64,000 nt of DNA from Candidatus Leptovillus affinis (lineage in GTDB: Bacteria > Chloroflexota > Anaerolineae > Promineifilales > Promineifilaceae): the NCBI GenBank assembly GCA_016705235.1, contig JADIYP010000006.1:1612001-1676000 (forward strand). The letters run 5' to 3'. Every line of letters begins with the position of its first letter. Within the stretch, counting starts at the first letter, position 1. This document shows, one piece after another, positions 19,067 to 28,587 of the stretch. The position numbers and the translations under genes were made by a program. The notes under the pieces were generated by a model that saw only the letters and a list, made by a program, of their open reading frames with translations, was not told where the DNA came from and ran no database searches.

Positions 19067-22000
19067 ATGCCCCGACTAACCGAAACCGAACAACAAGAAA
19101 TCATCCGCTACCTGGAAGCTGACAAACCCCTGCCGGACAAATTCCGCTTCCTGCTCTTTGCCGACAAGCGCGAGGTAGAACTGGTGTGGAACGGCAAGAC
19201 CAACGAAGTAACCAACGCCGTGCTGCCCTTCCAGGTGATCGAGCAAATCGACGAACCGCGCGCCGAAAGCCTGAAAGCCGATGCCCCCCTCTTTGCCTGG
19301 GCCGGGGTCTCGTTAGACTCGCGCGGGCGGCAGTTGAAAGGCTGGAGCAACAAGCTGATCTGGGGCGATAACAAGCTGATCCTCGCCAGCCTGAAGAATG
19401 GGCCGCTGCGCGAAGAGATAGAAGCGCAGGGAGGCATCAAGCTGATTTACATTGACCCGCCCTTCGACGTGGGCGCGGACTTTAGCATGGACATCGAAAT
19501 AGGGGGCGACACCTTTACCAAGAAGCCGGGCATTTTAGAGGAGATTGCCTACCGCGACACCTGGGGCAAAGGGGCAGACAGCTTCATCGCCATGATTTAT
19601 GAACGCCTGATTTTGATGCGCGACCTGCTGGCTGAGGATGGCAGTATCTACGTTCATTGTGATTGGCGAGTAAATAGTTACATGCGACTTGTGCTTGATG
19701 AAATATTTGGTAAAGATAATTATTGAAATAATAAAATGGAAAAGGGCAGAGGACATAACAAACAAAATCCATTTCAAAAATTCGGGACTTAATGACACTA
19801 TTTTGTTCTATTCAAAGACTGAAACATTTAGTGACGTTATTAAACCCAATACGTTAAATTTTAAGCATACTGACGAAAATAGAGTAGATTTAATCATGTC
19901 AGAAAGCACGCCAAAGAGGTTATTAAGATAGGAATAATTTAAGTACTAAAACTGGATGAAAGATTACAAAGAAAATTGAGACAATAGGATGAGGACGGTT
20001 ATCTTTCAGAAAGACAAAACTGGGAGAATCCAAAAATTATCTTGATGAAAAAAAGGTGTTGTTGTACAAAACCTTTGGGATGACATTACAATAGCAATTC
20101 ACAAGCAAATGAAAGTACAAATTATCCCACCCAAAAGCCAGAAGCTTTACTGGAACGCATCATCAAAGCCTCCTCCAATGAAGGCGACCTGGTGGCTGAT
20201 TTCTTCTGTTTGCGGCGGGGGACGCGGGTGTGGGCGGCGCGGGAAGACCCCCCTAAATCCCCCCGCCAGCGGGGGGACTTTGAGAGTGTGCGGGGGGACT
20301 TTGGGAGTGCGCGGGGGGACTTTGGGAGTGTGCGGGGGGACTTTGGGAGTGCGCGGGGAGACTTTAAACCCCACCCCACCAACCACCACCCCCCCTTTGA
20401 AGGGGGGGCAGGGGGGGATACACTCGCCTACCAGGGAAACGCCCCCCTAAATCCCCCCGCCAGCGGGGGACTTTAAGAGGGCGCAGGGACAACCTTGAAC
20501 CCCACCCCCCCAACCATCACCCCCCCTTTGAAGGGGGGGCAGGGGGGGATACACTCGCCTACCAGGGAAACGCCCCCCTAAATCCCCCCGCCAGCGGGGG
20601 GACTTTAAGAGGGGAGACGGTGATTTTGGAAAACGCATCTCATCTGGAATCGGTAACACTGATTCCTATTGAGGCGATACAACCAGGCGACTATGTGCTG
20701 ACGCATAACGGCCGAACCCACCGCGTTCTACGCACCATCCGGCGTCAGCATCATGGGCGAATGGTAGGGATACGACACGGCCGTAGCCACCAAACCCTCT
20801 GGCTCACAGCCGATCATCGCGTACTCTGCCAACTACGCACCCAATCCTACGGCGCACAACGTAGCTGGCGGCACATCCCCCACCACCACTTTGAGCGCGC
20901 CCGCCAACTCCGCCGCGACCAAACAACCACCGAACGCAAACTATGGAGCAAACTACGCAGCAACCAACTCGGCGTCAAATTTCGCAAACAACACCCCATC
21001 GGCCCCTATATCGCCGACTTTTACTGCTGGGAAAAAGGGCTAATTATCGAATGCGACGGCGACAGCCACTACACGCCAGACGGGCAAGCCCATGACCAAA
21101 CACGCGACGAATACCTCCACGGCTTAGGGCTAACCATCCTACGCTTCCCTAACAATCACATCAACTACCACCTCCAATCTGTCCTGGAACAAATAGCCCA
21201 CACCCTGGCCGAAACCGAACCCACCGAACAACATAACCGGCAATGGCGCGCCGCCAACTCCCTACAGGTCGGCGACACCCTATTTTTTGGCGAATCACTA
21301 GAGCCTGTCGAGATCACAGAACTCCTCTACGAGCACACCAGCGAAGAAGTTTATGACCTGGAAGTCGAGGAAGCGCACTCCTTTTTAACCGAAGTATGCG
21401 CCGTCCATAACTGTGGGTCCGGCACCACTGCGGCCGTCGCCGAGAAGCTGGGCCGCAAATGGATCGTCTCCGACCTGGGCAAGTTCGCCATCCACACCAC
21501 GCGCAAGCGCCTCATCGGCGTGCAACGCGAGCGCAAAGCCGCCGGGCAAAACCACCGCGCCTTCGAAATCCTCAACCTGGGCAAATACGAACGCCAGCAC
21601 TACATCGGCCTCAACCCCAACCTGCGTCAAGAAGAGCAGCATAAGCAGCTAGAAGAAAAAGAAGCCGCCTTCCTCGACCTCATCCTCCACGCCTACCGCG
21701 CCGAAAAGACGACCGGCTTCACCACCTTCCATGGCAAAAAAGCGGGGCGGCTGGTGGCCGTCGGCCCCGTCAACCTGCCCGTCACCCGCCTCTTTGTGGA
21801 AGAAATCATCCTGGAATGCCGCCAGAAACACATCACCCGCGTCGACATCCTCGGCTTTGAATTCGAGATGGGCCTCTTTCCCAACGTCCTGGACGAAGCC
21901 AAAGCCAAAGGCATCGACATCGCCCCCAAGTACATCCCTGCCGACGTCTTCGACAAACGCGCCGTGGCTAAAAACCAGGTTGTCTTCCACGACGTGGCCT

Positions 22001-22557
22001 ACATTGAGGTCAAACCCCTCTTCGCTTCCCCCATTTTGAAGGGGGGAAAGAGGGGGGTCGCCGTCGAACTCACCGACTTCTCCGTCTTCTACAGTCAGGA
22101 CTCCATCGCCGCCGCCGAAGCCGCCCTCAAGAATAAACAAAGCAAAATCGTTGTCGAAAAAGGGCAAATCATCAAAGTCAGCAAAGACGCCAACGGCTTC
22201 ATCACCCGCGACGTGCTGACCCAAACCTGGACCGACTGGATCGATTACTGGTCGGTCGACTTCGACTTCGAGAACAAACGGGAAATCATCCGCGTTAAGC
22301 GCGACGTCAACCCCGCCGACCAGAGCAGCCTGCCCGGCCTGGAACCGGCCCAGCAAAAGCTGGAAACCTGGGAAGAAGTGTGGACCGGCGACTACATCTT
22401 CGAGAACGAATGGCAGTCGTTCCGCACCAAAAAAGACCGCTCCCTGGAGCTAAAAAGCGCCTTCCACGAGTGCCAGCCAGGGCGGCGCAAGATAGCCGTC
22501 AAGGTGGTCGACATCTTCGGCAACGACACCATGACCATCATTGAGGTGACGGTATAA
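19067..22557 (+). CDS. Type III-like adenine-specific DNA methyltransferase (Mod) with intein, multiply frameshifted
   Basis: The extein is about 760 residues. The N-terminal part carries the DPPF catalytic motif ([13 protein letters not shown], about residue 130) and [16 protein letters not shown]. After a broken AT-rich middle come [37 protein letters not shown] and GDLVADFF. The intein follows, then [18 protein letters not shown] (SAM motif I) and a long C-terminal domain. Family members transfer methyl to adenine and pair with a Res helicase-nuclease, here at 24.6-27.3 kb. The frame changes at least five times between 19724 and 20469, several times in A or G runs (20048-20054, 20465-20469), so it is either decayed or poorly sequenced. 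The ATG at 19067 follows GAGGAATGCC. A further in-frame repeat peptide (ILKGGKRGV) sits at 22035-22060. Confidence 0.75.
20207..21411 (+). other. Intein with DUF559 (PD-(D/E)XK) nuclease domain
   Basis: The element starts at Cys codon 20207-20209 (block [11 protein letters not shown]) and ends at Asn 21409-21411, directly before extein Cys in CGSGTT. The C-terminal splice block is [22 protein letters not shown] second Hint segment, [18 protein letters not shown], and the block-B-like [10 protein letters not shown] lie at 20675-20830. Between them and block F is a DUF559/Vsr-like nuclease: [29 protein letters not shown] and [11 protein letters not shown] (20925-21080), in place of the usual LAGLIDADG or HNH homing nuclease. 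Adding the one G missing from the G5 run at 20465-20469 gives exactly 402 codons. About 120 residues of low-complexity repeat sit inside block A, so splicing activity is uncertain. Confidence 0.82.
20245..20610. repeat. C/G-rich NPPASGG repeat cluster inside the intein
   Basis: Units of the form CCCCCTAAATCCCCCCGCC then AGCGGGGGGACTTT recur at 20247, 20443 and 20574. Between the first two are four short GCGGGGGGACTTTG units (20277-20364), and a CACCACCCCCCCTTTGAAGG unit recurs near 20383 and 20517. They code for peptides such as LNPPASGG and RGDFGS. A related sequence (CCCCCATTTTGAAGGGGGG) lies at 22029-22047. Confidence 0.8.
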
Positions 22558-22562
22558 GCGCC

Positions 22563-22922
22563 ATGCCAACGAGACGAGACCTCTCCCTCTTGGAAATAGT
22601 TGGTTTACCAGTCTGTTTTACCGCCGATGACGGGCAAAAAGTGTATAATCAGTTGGCGGTAGCGCTGGCAAACGAGCAACCGGTTACCCTTTCTTTCCAC
22701 AACGTGACAACGATAACTGCCACCTTTCTAAACGTGGCAGTTGGCCAACTCTGTGGCTCATTTAGTGAAGATCAGATACGCGGTTTGCTTCATGTAACAG
22801 ACATACAAACCAACGACCTCGCACTGCTCAAACGTGTGGTTGAGACGGCTAAACGATATTTCTCTGACCTCAACCGTGATGATAGTGAAGGTGAAGTCTA
22901 TGACCCAGTTCACGCCTATTAA
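22563..22922 (+). CDS. STAS-like domain protein (DUF4325)
   Basis: A 119-residue protein with the pattern of DUF4325: DDGQKVYNQLAVAL, VTLSFHNVTTITATFLNVAVGQL, then a C-terminal helix before RVVETAKRYF. The fold is STAS-like; the biochemical role is unknown, and members are often found beside regulators or defence genes. It begins six bases after the mod stop, and its 3' end overlaps the start of the Xre-ImmA gene by 23 bp, so the block is probably co-transcribed. Confidence 0.75.
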   Translation: MPTRRDLSLLEIVGLPVCFTADDGQKVYNQLAVALANEQPVTLSFHNVTTITATFLNVAVGQLCGSFSEDQIRGLLHVTDIQTNDLALLKRVVETAKRYFSDLNRDDSEGEVYDPVHAY

Positions 22923-24070
22923 TCCGCTGGTCTTACAGTGGGCGCGCACAACGGCCGGTTTAACCGTCGAAGACGTGGTGCAAAAGCTAAACCGTAAAAA
23001 AATCACGGTCGAGACCATCACGGCCTGGGAAAACGGCGAGCAGGCCCCTGACTACATTCAGCTAGAACGGCTGGCATATGAAGTGTATAAACGGCCGCTT
23101 GCCATCTTTTTCTTTCCTGCCCCCCCCACCGAAGAAACCCCGCAGCAAGCCTTTCGTACCTTGCCTGATTCGGAAATCCAGCGCCTGTCACCGCGACTGC
23201 GTTTCTTGCTGCGGCACGCCCAGGCCATGCAGCAAAACCTCTATGAGCTGTACGAAGGTGTTAATCCGGTCGAACGCCAAATTGTACGCGACCTGCACTT
23301 CTCGTTAGAACAACCGGCCCATGATCTGGCCCCAGACCGTCCGCCAGTTCTTAGGCATTGAGTTAGCCGAGCAGTTCCAGTGGCGCAGCAGCGATGAGGC
23401 GTTTAAAGCCTGGCGCAGCGCTCTAGAAGAGTGCGGCATATTCGTCTTTAAAGACGCCTTTAAGGAAGACGAAGTCTCTGGATTTTGCCTGCATGATGAC
23501 CGTTTTCCGCTCATCTACGTCAACAACAGCACAGCCACGACACGACAAATATTCACCTTATTTCACGAGTTAGCCCATTTGTTATCTGGCACGGGTGGTA
23601 TAGATACCGTAGACGACCAATATATCCGTGACCTGAGCGGACGGAACCGGACAGTCGAGATATTGTGTAACCGGTTTGCCGGAGTCTTCCTGGTCCCCGA
23701 TGCTGACTTTGATGAGCGTATTAAGAAGATACCTATCAATGATACAACGGTGAGTACACTGGCTAACCAGTACAGCGTCAGCCGGGAAGTTATTTTGCGC
23801 CGCCTGCTAGACAAACAACTTATCACTCGTTCGTACTATGAGCGTATGGTTGAAGAGTGGCAGAATAATTGGAGTGGGCGAGCAGGCAGCGGGGGAGATT
23901 ATTACCGCACCCAAGGCACCTACCTGGGCGAACGCTACCTTGAACTGGCCTTTAGTCGCCTGTACCAAAATAGAATTTCAGTTGATCAGTTAGCAGAATA
24001 CCTGGGGGTGAAAGTGAACAATGTTCCTGGCATGGAGGCATTGTTATTTCCGCGAGGAGCAGCTTCATGA
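22900..24070 (+). CDS. Xre-family HTH fused to ImmA/IrrE metallopeptidase (frameshifted)
   Basis: After correcting one frameshift this is a 389-residue COG2856-type protein. The N-terminal helix-turn-helix (ARTTAGLTVEDVVQKLNR, then ETITAWENGEQAP) is followed by an ImmA/IrrE zinc-peptidase domain with FTLFHELAHLLSG (HExxH) and CNRFAGVFLVPDADF. Such proteins bind DNA and act as antitoxins or protease switches. The frame breaks in the C4 run at 23330-23333; with three Cs it reads HDLAQTVRQFLGIELAEQ. The ATG at 22900 follows GAAGGTGAAG. The downstream PIN gene starts in an ATGA overlap, the usual layout for an antitoxin-toxin pair. Confidence 0.85.
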
Positions 24071-24534
24071 TTTATGTTTTTGACAGCAGCACCTTAATTG
24101 ACTTATTCCGCTACTATTATCCAAGTCGTTTTCCCTCTCTGTGGGATAAGTTTGCCGAAGCCGTCACCACACAAACCATCATTTCGGTGCGTGAAGTCAA
24201 GAACGAAATCGGCCAACGTGATGATCGTTTATCGCAGTGGATGAAACAACAACGTGACTTTTTTCAACCTCCAGATACAGAAGAATTGCGCTTTGTCGCC
24301 GAGATATTTGCGGTGCCTCATTTTCAAATGTTGGTACGCAAACAGGAACGACTGCAAGGTAAACCGGTCGCCGACCCCTTTGTGATCGCTAAAGCCAAAA
24401 TCATACAGGGCTGTGTCGTTACCGAAGAGACGTTTAAGCCAAACGGTGCCCGCATACCCAATGTCTGCCAACACTTTGGTGTAGACTGCTTATCCTTAGA
24501 AGGCTTTATGGAAAGAGAAAACTGGACATTCTGA
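24067..24534 (+). CDS. DUF4411 PIN-like protein
   Basis: A 155-residue protein beginning MIYVFDSSTLIDLFRYYYPS, with later acidic and basic blocks SVREVKNEI, GKPVADPFVIAKAK and VVTEETFKPNGARIPNVC. This is the DUF4411 pattern, a PIN-like putative ribonuclease. It overlaps the Xre-ImmA gene by four bases. Genes of this family are recurrent partners of Xre-ImmA proteins, so it is probably the toxin half of the pair. No experimental target is known to me. Confidence 0.82.
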   Translation: MIYVFDSSTLIDLFRYYYPSRFPSLWDKFAEAVTTQTIISVREVKNEIGQRDDRLSQWMKQQRDFFQPPDTEELRFVAEIFAVPHFQMLVRKQERLQGKPVADPFVIAKAKIIQGCVVTEETFKPNGARIPNVCQHFGVDCLSLEGFMERENWTF

Positions 24535-24620
24535 ACCGCTGCAAGCAACCATTGACCAAAGACCACAGAAGTCTCCGAGATATTTGTGGCCTTAGCTTTA
24601 CGATTAATTATAGGTGACCC

Positions 24621-27311
24621 ATGGCCCTACACCCCAACTTCCCCGATTCCCCTCACGCCATTCTCGACCCTTCCATCCGTTGGTTCCCCGCCGATGAAGC
24701 CCTGCGCGCCTCCAGTTTTGAAAAACTTCTGCCGCCGCTTGTGCCGGAACTGCGTAAAAAGGTCAAGGCGTGGCGCGACAACGGCTACGCCGAAGCCACC
24801 GATACCAGCCGCAGTCTGCTCAATTACTGGTTTAACATCCCCCACCTGCTGCCCCAACTAGACGGCACAACCGCCGAATTTCAGTACTATTTCGCCCAAC
24901 GCGAAGCCCTGGAAACCATTATCTATCTCTATGACGTTGTCAGGGTCAAAGACAAATATGACCTGATGCGCTTCGACAGTTCCGGCGCAGTCTCCACCGG
25001 CATGTTTGACGAAACGTGGCGGCGCTTCGTGATCAAAATGGCGACCGGTTCCGGCAAAACCAAGGTGATGTCGCTGGTATTGGCCTGGAGTTTTTACCAC
25101 AAACTATATGAACCCGAGTCCGAGTTAGCGCGGAACTTTAGTCATTGCCCCCAACATCATTGTGTTAGACCGCATTTACAAAGACTTTCAGGGCCTGCGC
25201 ATCTTCTTTGCCGACCCGGTGATACCGGACAATGGGGTAGACGGCCGTAACTGGCGCGACGACTTTCAGCTAACCCTGCACCTGCAAGACGACGTGCGCA
25301 TCACCCGTGCCACCGGCAACATCTTCCTCACCAACATACACCGCGTCTATGCCGGGGACGACATTCCCCCCTCGCCCGATGACGAAAACACCATGGACTA
25401 CTTTTTGGGCAAACGGCCCACAGGCGCGACCACCGATTCCAAAGTAGACCTGGGCATGATTGTCCGCGACATTGATGAGTTGATGATAATGAATGATGAG
25501 GCCCATCACATCCACGACAGCAAACTGGCCTGGTTTAAGTCCATCCAAGACATCCACAACCGCCTGAAACAAAAGGAGCATCGCTCTCGCTGCAAGTAGA
25601 TGTGACGGCCACACCCAAGCACAACAACGGCGCAATCTTCGTGCAAACCATCGCCGATTACCCGTTGGTAGAGGCCATTTCGCAAAACGTCGTCAAACAC
25701 CCCGTGCTGCCTGACCAGGCCAGCCGCGCCAAGCTGCAAGAACGACAAAGCGCCAAGTACACTGAACACTATGCAGATTATCTTCACCTGGGCGTCATCG
25801 AATGGCGCAAAGCCTACGCCGAACATGAGAAGATGGGCAAAAAAGCCATCCTCTTTGTGATGACCGACGATACCAAAAACTGCGACGACGTGGCTGAATA
25901 CCTGGAAGGTCATTACCCAGACCTCAAAGATGCCGTGCTGACCATTCACACCAAAAACAATGGCGAGATTTCAGAGGCGCAGTCCGGCAAAGCCAAAGAA
26001 GAACTGGAAAAACTGCGTAAACAGGCCAACGAAATAGATAGTTTTGGTAGCCCCTACAAAGCGATCATATCGGTGCTGGTGCTTAAAGAAGGTTGGGACG
26101 TGCGCAACGTCACCACCATTGTCGGCCTGCGCGCCTATTCCTCCAAGAGCAACATCCTGCCCGAACAAACCCTGGGGCGCGGCCTGCGTAAGATGTATCC
26201 TGGCGATGTAGAAGAATACGTTAGCGTGGTCGGCACAGACGCTTTTATGGATTTTGTCGAATCTATTCAGGCCGAAGGCGTGGTCTTAGAACGCAAACCG
26301 ATGGGCGAAAACAGCAAGCCCAACACGCCCCTGGTGGTAGAAATTGACCAGGATAACGAGAAAAAAGACCTGGACGCCCTGGACATCGAACTGCCGATCC
26401 TGACACCGCGCACGTATCGCGAGTATAAAAGCCTGGCCGATCTGGATGTGACTAACCTGGGACACCAGAAAGTAAGCTACCTGCACTTTAGCGAAGCCCA
26501 GCAGCGCGAAATCGTCTTCAAAGACATTACCACGGGCGATGTGACCCATACTACCATCATGGACACGGCGGGAATTGCCGATTATCGCAGTGTCATCGGC
26601 TACTTTACCCAAACGATTATGAAGGATTTGCGCCTGGTCAGCGGCTATGACGTGCTGTATGGCAAGGTAAAAGCCTTTGTGCAAGACGAGCTATTCATCC
26701 AGCTTGTCGAACTCGAAGACCCCAATACGCTGCGTAATCTGTCTGAACTGGCGGCCACCCGCACGCTCATCGAAACCTTCAAGAAAGCGATCAACGCCCT
26801 CACCATTCAGGAGAAAGGGGACGCAGAGATAAGGGATACGATTAAGCTAAGGCAGACACGGCCGTTTGTGGCTAAAGACCAGGGATACATTGTGCCCAAG
26901 AAAAGCGTCTTTAACCGCATTATCGGCGACAGCCATTTTGAGCTGCTGTTTGCAGCCTTCCTGGAAGATTGCCCCGACGTAGTTTCCCATGCCAAGAACT
27001 TCCTCGCCGTGCATTTTAAGCTGGATTACGTGAACGCCGATGGTGACATTTCCAACTATTACCCAGACTTCTTCGTTAAGCTGTCGGATCATGAAGTGTA
27101 TATTGTGGAAACCAAAGGGCAAGAAGACCTGGACGTGCCGTTAAAAATGGCGCGGCTGCGGCAGTGGTGCGAAGATATAAACCGGATACAGAGTGATACA
27201 GTTTACGACTTTGTCTTTGTGGATGAACCAGGGTTTAACAAATACAAGCCGAAGACATTCCGTTCTTTAGCGGATAATTTTAAGGAATACAAGACGGCCG
27301 TGACCGCCTGA
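24621..27311 (+). CDS. Type III restriction enzyme Res subunit (two frameshifts)
   Basis: About 896 residues when the frames are joined. Superfamily 2 helicase motifs are clear: MATGSGKTKVMSLVL (Walker A, about residue 139), MNDEAHHIHD (motif II) and EQTLGRGLRKM (motif VI). The C-terminus has a PD-(D/E)XK nuclease (NYYPDFFVKL, YIVETKGQEDL). Res uses ATP-driven translocation and cuts when it meets another Mod/Res complex. The first break is in the T3 run at 25137-25139 (one T too many gives ARNLVIAPNIIVLDRI). The second is the A4 run at 25571-25574 (one A missing; then KQKGASLSLQVDVTATPKH). Start ATG at 24621 after AGGTGA. It is separated from its mod partner by three genes. Confidence 0.85.
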
Positions 27312-27406
27312 GAGAAAGAGATAAAGGCAATCATCCATGAGAAAGAGAAACGGCCGTTCCCTCCCTCTCCTCCGAAATCCCCAATCCCAAATCCGAAATT
27401 AACCCT

Positions 27407-28495
27407 ATGAACAAAACCGACCAACTCTTCGCCCAATGTACCAACGTCCTGCCGGGACACGGCCGTCGCCAATCCCTGAAGGAAAAGCTGCTCACCCTGG
27501 CCGACAGCTTAGACGGCAGCGAAGACGCCGATGTCTATGGCAGCGGCGACTATCTCGCCGCCTTCGAGGCGGAAATCGCTGACCAGTTTGGCAAGGAAGC
27601 CGGTGTGTTTATGCCCTCCGGCATCATGGCCCAGCAAATCGCCCTGCGCATCTGGACTGACAGACGGCGCAACCCGACCGTGGTCATGCATCCCACTGCC
27701 CACCTGGAGTTCGCCGAGCAGTTGGGATATCAGGCGCTCCATCACTTGCAGCGGCTGCAATTTGGCGCGCCGGAACTGGTGAACGGCCGTATGCTCACCG
27801 CCCAAGACTTCCTCGACCTCAGCGCCGAGCCGGGCGTGGCCCTGCTGGAACTGCCCTACCGCCCCTTAGGCGGCCAGCTTCCCGCCTGGGAAGAACTGAC
27901 AGCCATCGCCAACTGGGCCAGAGAAAGACAGGTGCCGCTGCACCTGGACGGCGCGCGCATCTGGCAGTGCCACGCCTTCTACCAGAAAGATTTCGCCGAG
28001 ATCGCCGCCCTGTTCGACTCGGTTTACGTCTCGTTTTACAAAGACCTGGGCGGTTTGTGTGGCGCGATGCTGCTCGGATCGGCCTCATTCATCAAGGAAG
28101 CGCGGCTGTGGCAGGTACGCCACGGCGGCCGCCTGTTTACCCAGGGGCCATTTGTCGCTTCCGCCCGCCTCGGCTGGCAGCGGGTCTTGCCACAGATGGA
28201 TCAATGGGTCGCCAAAACACAAGCCGTCGCCGCCGTGCTGGCCCGCTTCCCCCAGATCACCGTCAACCCCAACCCACCGCACGTCAACATGTTCCAGCTT
28301 TATATTCAGGGCGACGCCAAAACCCTGACAGACCGGCACCTGGAATTGGCGCAAGAGACGGGCACATTCCTGTTTTTTGGCCTGCGGGAAACGGCCGTGC
28401 CCCACCTGGCCATGACCGAAATCCACTGCTGGGAAAACGCCCTCGCCTTCGACCTCGCCGCGCTGGAACCGTTCGTCGCAGCGCTCCTCAGCTAA
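27407..28495 (+). CDS. Threonine aldolase / beta-eliminating lyase family
   Basis: A 362-residue PLP enzyme of the fold-type I threonine-aldolase group, which cleaves L-threonine or a related hydroxy-amino acid to glycine and an aldehyde. Visible are the N-terminal YGSGDYLAAFEAEIADQFGK, the substrate loop PSGIMAQQIAL, VPLHLDGARIW (Asp-pyridine contact) and SVYVSFYKDLGGLCGAML, where Lys212 would form the Schiff base. The ATG at 27407 follows a GC-poor leader containing AAATCCGAAAT-type repeats. The gap from the Res gene is only 95 bp, but palindrome density and codon style change, so it is probably outside the defence island. Confidence 0.85.
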   Translation: MNKTDQLFAQCTNVLPGHGRRQSLKEKLLTLADSLDGSEDADVYGSGDYLAAFEAEIADQFGKEAGVFMPSGIMAQQIALRIWTDRRRNPTVVMHPTAHLEFAEQLGYQALHHLQRLQFGAPELVNGRMLTAQDFLDLSAEPGVALLELPYRPLGGQLPAWEELTAIANWARERQVPLHLDGARIWQCHAFYQKDFAEIAALFDSVYVSFYKDLGGLCGAMLLGSASFIKEARLWQVRHGGRLFTQGPFVASARLGWQRVLPQMDQWVAKTQAVAAVLARFPQITVNPNPPHVNMFQLYIQGDAKTLTDRHLELAQETGTFLFFGLRETAVPHLAMTEIHCWENALAFDLAALEPFVAALLS

Positions 28496-28587
28496 AGCTC
28501 CCTTTTTCACGACTCATTTACTCCTGAATACCGCGCCACTGAGTATCATGTTTCTGGTACGAACCTCCTCGTTTGGAGCACGGGAAC

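Noticed and set aside
20122..20660. Open frames on both strands in the C/G-rich repeat cluster (proline- and glycine-rich peptides)
   Set aside because: They arise from stop-free GC repeats and have no start context or family likeness other than the intein frame.
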